Shown here in pieces: positions 8,070 through 17,141 of a DNA stretch of 64,000 bases. The stretch is from Heyndrickxia sporothermodurans. Its GTDB lineage: Bacteria > Bacillota > Bacilli > Bacillales > Bacillaceae_C. Numbering within the stretch: the first letter of the stretch is position 1; every line of letters begins with the position of its first letter. The DNA lies in the NCBI GenBank assembly GCA_018333075.1, contig BORH01000015.1, forward strand, positions 1 through 64,000, in the 5' to 3' direction. The position numbers were made by a program, and so were the translations under genes. Below the pieces are notes generated by a model that worked only from the letters and a program-made list of their open reading frames with translations, was not told where the DNA came from and did no database searches.

Positions 8070-9296
8070 TTGAGTCATTCATTAATTCAGGCAAATGATA
8101 CTTTAACTTTATGGGGAATAATTGTAGTTTGGGCATCAGTAAGTATCTATTTAGAACAGAGATTTAGTTGGGCATCTAAAATTTCAGGAGCAATCATTGC
8201 CCTTATTGGAGCTATCATTCTATCAAATACTGGAATTATACCTACAGAATCACCTGTATATGATTCTGTTTGGATCTTTATTGTTCCATTAGCAATTCCA
8301 CTACTCCTTTTCCAAGTGAATTTCAAAAAAATATGGAAGGAAAGCGGAAAGCTTCTTATTATCTTTCTGCTTAGTTCCATCGGGACAGTAGCAGGTACGA
8401 TCATCAGCTTCTTTTTATTAAAAGACCATATTCCTTATCTGGATAAAATCAGTGCGATGATGAGCGCCTCTTATATCGGTGGAGGAGTTAACTTTGCTGC
8501 AATGGCTGGAAAATTTGCGCCCCCAGGTGAAATTGTTTCTGCTGCAGTAGTAGCTGATAATTTAATGATGGCCATTTACTTCATTATTTTAATGATCATT
8601 CCAACACTTGCATTCTTTAGACGTCATTTTAGTATGCCGCATGTACTTGAGGTAGAGAATGGAAATGGTGGAGATGACGGAAAAACATTATCCGAAAGCT
8701 ATTGGAAAAGAAAAGATATCTCTTTAAAAGATCTTGCTCTTTCCATCGGAACAGCATTTTTACTTGTTGTTGTTTCAACTAAAATTGCGCAATTTTTAGA
8801 TCAAGTGATCCCATCAGGTGAAAACGTATCTTTTATGCTTAATTTGCTAAATGGCCTTTTCGGAGATAAGTATTTAATGCTGACAACCATTACTTTCACC
8901 GCTTTAGCTCTATTCCCTAAGTATTTCGGGAAAATAAACGGCTCACAGGAAGTCGGAACGTATTTAATTTATTTATTTTTCGTAGTGATTGGAATTCCAG
9001 CATCTATTCCACTCATTATAAAAAATGCTCCATTATTATTGATTTTTGTTTTTATCATTGTAGCTATCAATATGCTTATTTCCTTAACCGCAGGAAAGCT
9101 ATTGAAATACAATCTTGAAGATATTTTGCTCGCAAGCAATGCGAATATCGGTGGACCTACAACTGCTGCTGCCTTAGCAATTGCTAAAGGATGGAAGAAT
9201 TTAGTTGGACCGATTTTAGTTGTTGGTACTTTAGGTTATATTATCGGAAATTATGTAGGAACCATTATCGGCTATTGGTTTTCAGGTTTAATATAA
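8070..9296 (+). CDS. DUF819 family integral membrane protein (YjcL-like)
   Basis: A 408-residue protein of the DUF819 family, similar in length and pattern to B. subtilis YjcL. About ten to twelve hydrophobic helices occur in two halves, each with a Gly-rich segment: SYIGGGVNFAAMAGKFAP around residue 131 and ASNANIGGPTTAAALAIAKG near 350. These inverted-repeat-like Gly motifs suggest a carrier fold; the substrate is unknown. The start is TTG, seven bases after AAAGGGG. It follows the M19 peptidase gene by 160 bp with no clear terminator between, so co-transcription is plausible. This pairing could mean that the carrier moves the peptidase's substrate or product. Confidence 0.8.
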   Translation: MSHSLIQANDTLTLWGIIVVWASVSIYLEQRFSWASKISGAIIALIGAIILSNTGIIPTESPVYDSVWIFIVPLAIPLLLFQVNFKKIWKESGKLLIIFLLSSIGTVAGTIISFFLLKDHIPYLDKISAMMSASYIGGGVNFAAMAGKFAPPGEIVSAAVVADNLMMAIYFIILMIIPTLAFFRRHFSMPHVLEVENGNGGDDGKTLSESYWKRKDISLKDLALSIGTAFLLVVVSTKIAQFLDQVIPSGENVSFMLNLLNGLFGDKYLMLTTITFTALALFPKYFGKINGSQEVGTYLIYLFFVVIGIPASIPLIIKNAPLLLIFVFIIVAINMLISLTAGKLLKYNLEDILLASNANIGGPTTAAALAIAKGWKNLVGPILVVGTLGYIIGNYVGTIIGYWFSGLI

Positions 9297-9429
9297 GCTT
9301 TTGCTTTTGAAACAATAGTTTTAATCATACAACATATAACATCGAAGAAAGCTGACAAAAAATATTATTCATTTAGAACACTATAGGCAAAATAGTAGTA
9401 AGCTTTACGAAAACAATATTTATTATTTC

Positions 9430-9463
9430 AATAAACCTGGCAGTTATATCTGTCAGGTTTATT
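9430..9463. terminator. hairpin after the DUF819 gene
   Basis: A 14-bp stem (AATAAACCTGGCAG / CTGTCAGGTTTATT, one G-T) with a TTATAT loop. The T-run after it is short (TTTATT is within the stem). It separates the DUF819 gene from the regulator gene. Confidence 0.5.
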
Positions 9464-9529
9464 CTATGATATAATAGCTAAAATAGTTAAATTTTCTGAT
9501 TAAAGAGCCTTAATATAAAGGAGATTGCT

Positions 9530-10066
9530 ATGTTTGATGGGACAAAAATTCGAAACTTAAGATTAGCTCAAAAGCTATCTTTAAAGGAGTTAGCAGAAAA
9601 ATCTGGCGTGAGTACGAGCATGATCAGTCAAATAGAACGTAAGAATACCGACCCAACTCTTACAACTTTGTACAAATTATGTAAAGGCTTAGACGTATCT
9701 ATTTCCTCACTTTTAGAAAATGACGAGGATTCTACCCATATTATTCGAAAAGATGAGCGTAAAACACTGAATTTTCCACAATCACATTCGAGCTATCAAT
9801 TGCTGACTCCAATTACAGAGGGAACCATTGAAATGATCATGATCCATCTGGAGCCTGGACAAACTGATCAGCAGCTTGTTGAGCATTCAGGCGAAGAATG
9901 CGGTTATATTCTACAAGGAAAAATGACGGTTATTTTAGCTGATAAAGAGTATGTTTTATCTGAAGGTGACTCGATTCGCTTTAAAAGTACGATTCCCCAT
10001 CGTTTTTTCAATCATTCAACCGAAACGACCATTTCTATATGGGCAATGACAGGAAGGGTCCTATAA
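9530..10066 (+). CDS. XRE-type regulator with cupin domain
   Basis: A 178-residue regulator. An XRE helix-turn-helix covers residues about 5-60 (LSLKELAEKSGVSTSMISQI, 17-36). A small cupin_2 beta-barrel covers about 105-175 (LEPGQTDQQL, EECGYILQGKMTV, DSIRFKSTIPHRF, the last giving the metal-binding His). This architecture is common for regulators that sense small metabolites near transport or catabolic genes. AAGGAG lies six bases before the ATG. It follows the M19/DUF819 genes on the same strand and is the likely regulator of that group. A strong terminator follows. Confidence 0.88.
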   Translation: MFDGTKIRNLRLAQKLSLKELAEKSGVSTSMISQIERKNTDPTLTTLYKLCKGLDVSISSLLENDEDSTHIIRKDERKTLNFPQSHSSYQLLTPITEGTIEMIMIHLEPGQTDQQLVEHSGEECGYILQGKMTVILADKEYVLSEGDSIRFKSTIPHRFFNHSTETTISIWAMTGRVL

Positions 10067-10077
10067 CCTTCTAATAA

Positions 10078-10110
10078 GAAGCCACCTTTCAATGAAGTGG
10101 GCTTCTTTTA
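10078..10110 (+). terminator. intrinsic terminator of the XRE-cupin gene
   Basis: A stem of GAAGCCCAC-type arms (GAAGCCACCTTTC / GAAGTGGGCTTC) is followed by TTTTA, 12 bp after the stop codon. From here to 10380 I recognise nothing. Confidence 0.75.
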
Positions 10111-10380
10111 TACTGAATTCAAAGACAAATCTTTAGGGAAAATAGATATTTTACCCATTATTAAATTTTAACTCATTCGTTTCCCCTCTTCGGGAATATA
10201 ATTTCATGTTCTTTTTCTTCACGTCTTTTTAAATTTTAGGCGAGGTATATTTCCCTCATGGTCTGAATGTAAAAATATAGATAATTCTTCCTCTTGTCCT
10301 GCGTTTTCTAAAACCTCACATATTACTTCTTTGTTGAAACTAACAATTATCAATTATTTCTTTTTACTTTCTTTTTATGG

Positions 10381-11137
10381 TTGGATAGTTTAATGAGCTA
10401 TGTGGATGACCCAATAATTAACATTACTATTACTTTATTAATTATTTTGGGTGGGATTGGATTTACGGTCTTATCAGATATCCGGTACAAAAAAAGTTTT
10501 CGAAAACTCAGTCTTCATTCTAAGATCATGATTGTTGGAACGATTGTTACCAATCTGATTGCATGGCATTTATATTTATTCTAGAATATCAACCCTAATA
10601 CATTAGGTAGTTTATAAACTCCTGATAAATTATGGCCTTCATACTTCCAGACCATAACAACTAGAACGGCCGGATTTAACACATTAGATATTGGGCAGCT
10701 TTCGTATCCTACAATATTATTTTTTTGTTACTTATGTTTGTTGGGGCTGGTAGTGCTTCAACTGGCGGTGGGATTAAATTAACAACTATTATCGTTATCA
10801 TTGTATCAGTGATAACATATATAAGAGGGAAACAGGATATTGTTATAGCTAAGAGATCGATTACAAATTCTATCTTATTACGAGCATTAGCAATTTCCAG
10901 CATTGGCCTTCTTGCGATTTTTATTGCTATATTTCTTCTATGCATTACTGAAAATGCACCTTTTGGTACAGTTGGTTTATCGTGGGGTTAACAGCTGACT
11001 TATCTTTAATTGGAAAGCTGGTCATCATTATTATCATGTTTACTGGCAAGCTTGGACCTTTTACTCTTGCTTTGTCTTTAGTAAAAACTAAATCTTCAAG
11101 TATTCGATATTTTAATGAGGATGTGTTAACAGGTTAA
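10381..11137 (+). pseudogene. degraded KtrB/TrkH-type potassium transporter
   Basis: Three reading-frame fragments in order match the pore subunit of KtrB/KtrD-type K+ channels. The first (10381-10584) has YVDDPIINITITLLIILGG. The second frame, near 10646-10725, encodes FQTITTRTAGFNTLDIGQLS, including the selectivity-filter-type R-T-A-G-F-N. The third (10725-10991) has GAGSASTGGGIKLTT. A fourth piece, to 11137, ends with the family-like SIRYFNEDVLTG tail. The frame changes at about 10584-10640, 10715-10730 and 10990. The N-terminal about 40% is missing, so this is a truncated, multiply frameshifted relic. Confidence 0.85.
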
Positions 11138-11269
11138 TGCAAAAATTTAACCTTTATCGCCTTTCTCCTAGAGAAAGGGTCCGAACTAAAACATAGTATC
11201 TGACCTTACAGGGCAGACTCTTTCTTCTATATTTCAGTCATATTTTAAATATTGCTTTTTTTACCTGTA

Positions 11270-11578
11270 TTAAGTACCTTTTTTATATTTGAGTTTTTTA
11301 TATTCATTTATAAAGCATGATGGATCAGAATCCACCTCATAAGTGAAGACTCCTTGATTTGTATGTAAGTATAATAGACCAGTTCTTCCAGAAAAAGATT
11401 TGTAAGAAATATCATATACATTTTTTAAATTAAATTGATTTGTTGAAGTTAAAATATTGTTTTTATATAAAGTAATATGATGTTCAGTTTTAATATATTT
11501 TTGTTTATTTAACTTAATTATTCGTTTGATTTGAAAATAGGAAATAGTAGAGATGATGTGATCGTGTATTTCATTCAT
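11270..11578 (-). CDS. small hypothetical protein
   Basis: A 102-residue protein that I do not recognise. It contains no signal peptide or membrane helix. The centre is beta-rich (HITLYKNNILTS, GLLYLHTNQGVFTYEVD), and the short helix at the end (FINEYKKLKYK) would suit a PH-like fold; this is only an impression. The start is the ATG at 11576-11578, with GGAGG eight bases before it; the TTG six codons upstream is part of that site. It is isolated between the ktr relic and the SIMPL relic. Confidence 0.6.
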   Translation of the reverse strand: MNEIHDHIISTISYFQIKRIIKLNKQKYIKTEHHITLYKNNILTSTNQFNLKNVYDISYKSFSGRTGLLYLHTNQGVFTYEVDSDPSCFINEYKKLKYKKGT

Positions 11579-11689
11579 TTTATATTCCTCCAACAATTAA
11601 GTATCTTCATCTTATTGTAATTTTATTCATTAATGAGCATCCATTTGAAGTTCAATTCAGCATTAAAGTGAAAATTAAAATTTGTTACT

Positions 11690-11960
11690 ACAATTTATCT
11701 AATCCACAAATCCAAAAAACTTGAAATAGATGAGTCACTTTATAACCACGAATAATTTGTTTTCCATTTTCGTAATCATACTCAATATCAATTCAATAAT
11801 CTACTGTTTTAATATTTCCATTTTGAATCCCCAGATTAATAAGTAAAGAAAAAATTTTTAATTTCTCCTCTTGTACCTTACCAATATTTTCACCTTTAGT
11901 AATAACTCCTATATTTACAATCGCTATATCTGCGGGAACGGATAAATTCCTCCACCAAAA
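11690..11960 (-). pseudogene. remnant of a SIMPL-domain (DUF541) protein
   Basis: The minus strand, read from about 11955 down, gives RNLSVPADIAIVNIGVITKG and later IDIEYDYENGKQIIRGYKVT, the hallmark pattern of SIMPL/YggE-type proteins. An in-frame TGA interrupts it between VDY and IDIEY. No start or C-terminal half is present. It is a short, dead fragment. Confidence 0.65.
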
Positions 11961-12025
11961 ACCTTCTAAGTGTCATCCACTACATATTTTCTCACTTTTT
12001 TAGTACCATTTATTAGTACCTTTAT

Positions 12026-12038
12026 GGTGCCTGACACC
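12026..12038. repeat. GGTGCCTGACACC palindrome-like motif
   Basis: A 13-bp motif with GGTG/CACC arms. It is one I have seen many times in Bacillus intergenic DNA, where it usually belongs to a dispersed repeat. Only one copy was seen in this window. The rest of 11961-12115 holds no gene. Confidence 0.35.
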
Positions 12039-12115
12039 GTTCGTGGACATTTCGTTGTTTTGTACTTTCCAGATGGACATTGGAGAGATTGGGTGGGACA
12101 TGTGGATCAACAAAT

Positions 12116-12156
12116 AATGAGCATAAAGATGCTTTATTGGCAGCTTTATGCTCATT
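12116..12156. terminator. terminator after the SEDS gene
   Basis: A 13-bp stem (AATGAGCATAAAG / CTTTATGCTCATT) with a 15-nt loop, followed by T-rich sequence on both strands. It lies 24 bp beyond the stop at 12180 on the minus strand. Confidence 0.6.
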
Positions 12157-12179
12157 TTCTTCTCTCACAAGTTTTCGTT

Positions 12180-13451
12180 TTATTGTTTTTCTAATACAAT
12201 GGATTGTAAATTTTTCCGACGATAAACGCTTAATACTATTCCAATAAGAAGCGCATTAAGCAAGATTGGCATTAAGCCATAGCTTAAAAATGGTACGGAC
12301 ATTGTTGTCATTGGAAAATATCCTAAAATCATCAGCATATTGCTTACAAACTGGATAGATATTATGGACACTGCACCAATTATTAGAAGTTTTCCATACG
12401 AACTATGAATCTTAGGAATGTAAGTAATGATTCTACCTATTAATATTAAAAGTATTAGCACAAGAGTAACTGCTAAAAACCAACCATAATAATAAGTAAA
12501 TTGAACAAAAACCAAATTTGTATGGGCTTCAGGTATCATTTCCTTAGTTGAATGGTTGCCAAACCACCCTGCTTTAGATAATAGCTTTTTAGAATAAAAT
12601 GTCATGGCCCCTGAATATTTTTCCGGATTAAAAAGCGCTATTACCCTTTCATATTGGTATGGCTTTATAGTATTCCAAAAAACGGATACTAAAATGAGGA
12701 ATACAGCGCTTGTTAAAATTAATGTAGCAGAAGCAACTTTCCGACTAAATTTACTCCAAAAGAGCATGATAAAGACCATAACTATATAAATATAACCTGT
12801 TGAACTATCCGCTACAGAGAAAAATAATAATACAGAAAGGAAAAACAAGATAATAAATTGCCAGATTTTTAATTTATTATTATCAAATAAAGATGCCCAA
12901 GCAAGAAAAAAGAATGGGAGAGCTAACCAAACGGCAATTGTCATCGGTCCGATCTTTATTAATGGATGTCCATCTATCATTAAATTTGGAAATAACTGTA
13001 GTATGAGTTGAATGAAAACTCCTATACAATAAAATGCCCATCCATATTTCCTCCATTTTCGATAATCCATCAGCATTACTACTAAAGCTACAAGTACTCC
13101 GATGATTACAAACATTATTTTCTTACCAATTAAATTACCAGTCATCTCGTTATTGCTTATTGAAATAATGGGTAAAATCCCGAAACATAATGTTGTTACT
13201 AACAAAATCACCGTTAACCAATCCACTTTCAATCGATGCAGTTTATTCATTTGTTGACCAAGCTTTGTTGGATTCCCCATCTGCATAATTGCTTTTTCCT
13301 CTGCATCGACTTCAGACATTCCTTTGTCATTCAAACTTTTTTTCGCTTCCTTCAAATGATGAACCAGTTCATCTGTCACATACTTTTTCGCTTCCCGTGA
13401 CCGAATTTGACTTGTTACCTCTTCTAAAAATTGCGTTCTGTTTTTCTTCAT
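12180..13451 (-). CDS. SEDS (FtsW/RodA/SpoVE) family protein with N-terminal permease-prefix domain
   Basis: A 423-residue protein. Residues about 1-70 form a cytosolic helical domain (FLEEVTSQIRSREAKKYVTD, then DAEEKAIMQMGNPTKLGQQM) of the HAAS/permease-prefix type. About ten membrane helices of the SEDS superfamily follow (peptidoglycan glycan-strand polymerases). The large extracellular loop carries IPEAHTNLVF where RodA/FtsW have HTD-F-I-F, so the Asp thought to be catalytic is Asn here. The C-terminal SEDS signature (SVPFLSYG) is kept. ATG follows AGGGG. It is the third gene of an operon with an ECF sigma factor and a PadR-like protein, which suggests stress-induced expression. It may be a non-catalytic or modified SEDS protein. 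Confidence 0.88.
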   Translation of the reverse strand: MKKNRTQFLEEVTSQIRSREAKKYVTDELVHHLKEAKKSLNDKGMSEVDAEEKAIMQMGNPTKLGQQMNKLHRLKVDWLTVILLVTTLCFGILPIISISNNEMTGNLIGKKIMFVIIGVLVALVVMLMDYRKWRKYGWAFYCIGVFIQLILQLFPNLMIDGHPLIKIGPMTIAVWLALPFFFLAWASLFDNNKLKIWQFIILFFLSVLLFFSVADSSTGYIYIVMVFIMLFWSKFSRKVASATLILTSAVFLILVSVFWNTIKPYQYERVIALFNPEKYSGAMTFYSKKLLSKAGWFGNHSTKEMIPEAHTNLVFVQFTYYYGWFLAVTLVLILLILIGRIITYIPKIHSSYGKLLIIGAVSIISIQFVSNMLMILGYFPMTTMSVPFLSYGLMPILLNALLIGIVLSVYRRKNLQSIVLEKQ

Positions 13452-13455
13452 TTTT

Positions 13456-13863
13456 TTACCCCTCTAATATTTCTCTTAAAGCGAGTAAACCCTTTGTTTG
13501 ACTTTTTTCCAATCTATTTAAAATCCTAATCCCTTTATGATATAATTGATAATATTTTATATCCGTTTTTTCCCATCTCGACTTTAGATAACCTTTTTGT
13601 TCTAAACGGTGTAAAAGAATATATAACTCCCCTTCATTGTCATCAAATTTTTGAAAGCCTCTACTACGTAAAAGGTTGATTAATTCAAATCCAGCTTTTT
13701 CTTGAACTAATAGCTGTAGCACTGCCAAGAAAATATCCTTCTCGCTCTCTTTTAACTTCTGTATCCTCTCACGAACATTCTTTTGATGCTCCTCTTGAAA
13801 ATTTAGCTTATTAAATATTGTCCCTTCCATCGACTTTTGAAGTTTCTCTAATCGATTATCCAT
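13456..13863 (-). CDS. PadR-like winged-helix regulator
   Basis: A 135-residue protein. Residues about 1-45 are a charged, probably coiled extension. The rest resembles the PadR winged helix: IFLAVLQLLVQEKAGFELIN, then the wing-like DDNEGELYILLHRLEQKGYL and IKYYQLYHKGIRILNRLE. It sits between the sigma-factor gene (4 bp upstream) and the SEDS gene (4 bp downstream), so translational coupling is likely. In similar Bacillus loci a PadR protein accompanies HAAS-domain membrane proteins, probably as a regulator binding that domain; this is inference. Confidence 0.75.
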   Translation of the reverse strand: MDNRLEKLQKSMEGTIFNKLNFQEEHQKNVRERIQKLKESEKDIFLAVLQLLVQEKAGFELINLLRSRGFQKFDDNEGELYILLHRLEQKGYLKSRWEKTDIKYYQLYHKGIRILNRLEKSQTKGLLALREILEG

Positions 13864-13867
13864 CAGC

Positions 13868-14401
13868 CTACTCCTCCAATCTTTCCTTCAAAATTTCCTT
13901 AGCCCTTTTCATTCTTGACTTTACGGTATTTCCCTTAACATCTAGCAGCAAGGAAATCTCTTTGATTGTCAACCCTTCAAAATAATATAAATAAATAACC
14001 TCTCTATATTTAATAGGCAAATCCATAACAGTATTGACCAAATGAATATCGTCATCCTTTTGAATAACCACTTTTTCTACTAAGTCCTTCTCTGTCCAAA
14101 TTGATGAGGCTGTGTTCTCTATAAAAACAACATTTTTGTTATACCAGCTTTTTAAATAATCTTTACAATGATTAATTGCTATACGCCACAACCAAGTTCG
14201 AAACTTAGCTTTTCGATTATAGGTATGGATAGATCTATAGCATTTCACAAAAATATCTTGAGTTAAATCTTCTGCTACGGTTTTGTTATTTACATACGAA
14301 AACACAAGTTTTAATATTTCATTTCCGTGTCTTTTCATAATTTCATCAATTAATTCATCTGAATTCTCCAATTCAATCATTTCTACACTTATATCTTCCA
14401 C
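13868..14401 (-). CDS. ECF-type RNA polymerase sigma factor
   Basis: A 177-residue sigma-70 family protein. Region 2 spans about residues 25-95 (AEDLTQDIFVKCYRSI, FRTWLWRIAINHCKDYL). Region 4 spans about 120-175 (YREVIYLYYFEGLTIKEISL, VKGNTVKSRMKRAKEIL). The start is GTG, seven bases after AGGAGG. It heads the operon with a PadR-like gene and a SEDS gene. No gene resembling a zinc-finger anti-sigma factor follows, which is unusual for ECF operons; the PadR protein or the HAAS domain may take that role. The upstream 14402-14912 holds no recognisable gene. Confidence 0.9.
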   Translation of the reverse strand: MEDISVEMIELENSDELIDEIMKRHGNEILKLVFSYVNNKTVAEDLTQDIFVKCYRSIHTYNRKAKFRTWLWRIAINHCKDYLKSWYNKNVVFIENTASSIWTEKDLVEKVVIQKDDDIHLVNTVMDLPIKYREVIYLYYFEGLTIKEISLLLDVKGNTVKSRMKRAKEILKERLEE

Positions 14402-14912
14402 ATTCTAACCTCCTCTTAATACTTAGACGAAGCATATGGCTATTAGGTTTAAAATTATCTAAACATTTAAATCCTTTAGTAAATATTATCTAAACACAGA
14501 TACGAAATGTTAGTGCAATTGAATAGAAGCAGCTTTTCTTCATCAAGGGTTGCCTAAGGGATTTGGCCCAATGATGTCGTTGCAACACATTTCCTTTAAG
14601 AAAACACTGTGCTATTTCCAACAAGCTTTATAAATTGAAAGTTTTTGCTAAAACCAATTCAATTCTCTGAAAAAGATAATTGTTTTTTTGTTTTTATCTG
14701 GCTTTTAATTGAAATCGAGACAGTAGAAAAGGAGAATTTCCAAAGGTGATTTTTTCATAGAGTTATTTCAATCGGGTAAAAAGAACTTGAATTTTAAGGG
14801 GGTACAATTTTGAATAATATTGCTAGCAGCACGCAATAATGATGCTTCCACAAATAAAGTCGCTCAAGGGACTGAATCAAAAAAATCTATATCTATAATA
14901 TTGAAACTCTAC

Positions 14913-14962
14913 TAAAAAAAGAATGCAGAAGGCAGGGAATTTTCCCACTACTTTCTGCATTC
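14913..14962 (-). terminator. terminator of the proline dehydrogenase gene
   Basis: The minus strand forms a long stem, GAATGCAGAAAG / CTTCTGCATTC, with an inner GGGAA/TTCCC stem, followed by TTTTTTTAG. Confidence 0.8.
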
Positions 14963-15016
14963 TGATATAAATAACTTCCCAAAATCATTCAAATACTCAC
15001 TAATTTCAGGATAAAT

Positions 15017-15994
15017 TTATTTGCGTTTATTTTTTTTAGTCAATCTACCTAGTAAAAATGCTCCTGCAGCCACACCAATAACTGTGTTTGTTTTCTTATT
15101 GAAAACTTGTTTCACAACTAAGTTTAAGTTTTGCGGTCTTTCTGCAAGACGCCTCATGAAATATCCATACCAGTCTTTTCCGAACGGTACATACGTACAG
15201 AAGTTATAGCCTTCACTTGCTAATTTTAATTGTAGGTCTTTTCTGAAACCATAGAGCATTTGGAATTCAAATTTATCATTTGGAATGTTGTTAGCTTTAA
15301 CAAATTTTTTCACATGATCAATAATATTATGGTCATGTGTAGCAATAGAAGTAAATTTTCCATTTAACAAATGCCATTCGATTAATTTGATAAAGTTTTC
15401 ATCAATCTCTTTTTTCTCTTGATAAGCAAATTCTTTTGGCTCTTTGTAGGCACCTTTTACGATACGAAGACGATAGTTTTTATATTTTTGAATATCTTCC
15501 TCTGCTCGGTAGAAATACGCTTGAATCACTGTTCCCACATTATCATAGTTTTGAGATAGATCATCTAATATGTCGAAAGATGGTTGTAAATGACCATTAT
15601 CCTCCATATCAATATTGACAAAGATATCATATTGACTTGCTTTTTCGACAATTTCTTCTAAATTATTTAAACAGAATATATAATCAATATCCAACCCTAA
15701 TTGAGTTGGTTTTAATGAAATATGTGCATCAACTTTATTTTTATGAATGGCTTCAATGACTTCGATAATTTTTTCTTTTGCTTCTGTCGCCTCTTCTTTT
15801 TTATAGACGAACTCGCCTAAGTTATCCACTGTACAAGAAATTCCGTGGGAATTAAGCTCTTTAATACTTTGAATTGTTTCTTCAATATTTGTTCCAGCAA
15901 CAACATTTTGCGCTCCCAATTTTAACCCATATTTTTTAGCAGCACTATTAAGAAATTGGTTTTGGGATAAGCCTATAAAAAGATCTTTCAACAT
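15017..15994 (-). CDS. proline dehydrogenase
   Basis: A 325-residue FAD-dependent proline dehydrogenase of the short monofunctional Bacillus type (PutB/FadM). It oxidises L-proline to 1-pyrroline-5-carboxylate. Conserved blocks are present in order: TVDNLGE, HISLKPTQLG, VNIDMED, YRAEED, RIVKGAYKEP, ATHDHNII, FEFQMLYGFR, and the substrate-binding YFMRRLAERP near residue 285. A C-terminal hydrophobic stretch and basic tail (about 305-325) are typical of the YusM/FadM subgroup. ATG follows AAGGAG. No P5C dehydrogenase or proline permease is adjacent, so the enzyme stands alone here. Confidence 0.92.
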   Translation of the reverse strand: MLKDLFIGLSQNQFLNSAAKKYGLKLGAQNVVAGTNIEETIQSIKELNSHGISCTVDNLGEFVYKKEEATEAKEKIIEVIEAIHKNKVDAHISLKPTQLGLDIDYIFCLNNLEEIVEKASQYDIFVNIDMEDNGHLQPSFDILDDLSQNYDNVGTVIQAYFYRAEEDIQKYKNYRLRIVKGAYKEPKEFAYQEKKEIDENFIKLIEWHLLNGKFTSIATHDHNIIDHVKKFVKANNIPNDKFEFQMLYGFRKDLQLKLASEGYNFCTYVPFGKDWYGYFMRRLAERPQNLNLVVKQVFNKKTNTVIGVAAGAFLLGRLTKKNKRK

Positions 15995-16210
15995 AGCAAT
16001 TACTCCTTACAGTTGTTTTTTTCTCTAATTATATCACACCTTTTTGAATACGCTATCATTCTTAGAAAATTGCTAGAAATTGTCGAAAAAAATAAATGGT
16101 AAAAGTCCTAGAATCAAAGGTTTTATAATAATATTTTTCTAAAAAAATATATTACAAAGAAAGAATTGTCCTCAGCAAAGCAACGACCCTTTCTACATCT
16201 CTATTACTAT

Positions 16211-17026
16211 TTATTCATTCAGAAAATCTCTAACGGTTTCATTAAAAATTTTACTATACTCCCAAAACATCAGGTGACCACCTAACACCTGTATCTGGGT
16301 CTGAGGAGATAGTTTTCTAGTAAACACAATTGCCGAATCTGCCCAATGCTCAGCTACAATCGTTAAAGTAGGTACTGAATGACTTGCAAGTGCTGCTTCT
16401 TCTCGATAGTCAGAAAACATGCCTGAAGCAAATAAGTTAGCTGCAATATAATATGGGGTTTTTAGTGACTGCTCAACAAGCCAGTTTAATTCCGCTTCCT
16501 TTACCTCTCGCTGAACCATTACTTGTGTAATATAATTTGAAATAAACTCCCTTTGACCGCTTGGATTTCGCAAGTAGGTTGTATAAACTGCCCCAATTTC
16601 ATCCAGGGGACCCTCCACCCAGTCCAACTCTTGATGAATCGATAAAGGCTTTGGTGACATATCAACAAATATTAGTGAATGAATATTTTTCATACCATAT
16701 TGTCGAATATACTCCCATATCGTTAAACACCCAAATGACCAGCCAACAAGTGTTGCATCTATTACCTCTAATTCTTGTAGAACTTTTGCTAAATCTGCTC
16801 CATGTGTTACATAGTCATTTCCATGCAATGTGATTGATGATCTGCCATGGCTTCTAGGATCGATGACAATTACACGATTCGTTTTCGAAAAATAGTCTAC
16901 CTGCTCAGAGAAAACCTCAGTCGTAAATGTCCAGCCAGGAATAAAAACAATTGGCTTCCCTTTCACAATGTCTTGGACATACAATTCTACACCTGAATCT
17001 ACTTCGATGTATTTTCCGCTTTTCAC
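16211..17026 (-). CDS. alpha/beta hydrolase
   Basis: A 271-residue alpha/beta-hydrolase fold enzyme. Visible are the oxyanion region IVFIPGW, the DPRSHGRS loop, the nucleophile elbow G-W-S-F-G (about residues 97-101), and the catalytic His in LGGHLMFWE near residue 256. The substrate is not predictable; esterase, lactonase and haloperoxidase-like members look alike. I chose the GTG at 17024-17026 because AAAGGAG precedes it by nine bases; the open frame extends eight codons further upstream through that site. It is monocistronic. Confidence 0.85.
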   Translation of the reverse strand: MKSGKYIEVDSGVELYVQDIVKGKPIVFIPGWTFTTEVFSEQVDYFSKTNRVIVIDPRSHGRSSITLHGNDYVTHGADLAKVLQELEVIDATLVGWSFGCLTIWEYIRQYGMKNIHSLIFVDMSPKPLSIHQELDWVEGPLDEIGAVYTTYLRNPSGQREFISNYITQVMVQREVKEAELNWLVEQSLKTPYYIAANLFASGMFSDYREEAALASHSVPTLTIVAEHWADSAIVFTRKLSPQTQIQVLGGHLMFWEYSKIFNETVRDFLNE

Positions 17027-17141
17027 TCTTCTCAGCTCCTTTAATGCCAAATACCTATTAATCTGATATAACCATATTCACTACAAGGCAGATTCATTCT
17101 AAATAGAATAAATATGGCATTCAGTTTTTTAGTATTTCATC

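Noticed and set aside
14815-14920. Frame resembling a gamma-type SASP fragment (NNDASTNKVAQGTES)
   Set aside because: The similarity is short, the frame lacks a start in register and breaks at once; it may be coincidence or a tiny relic.
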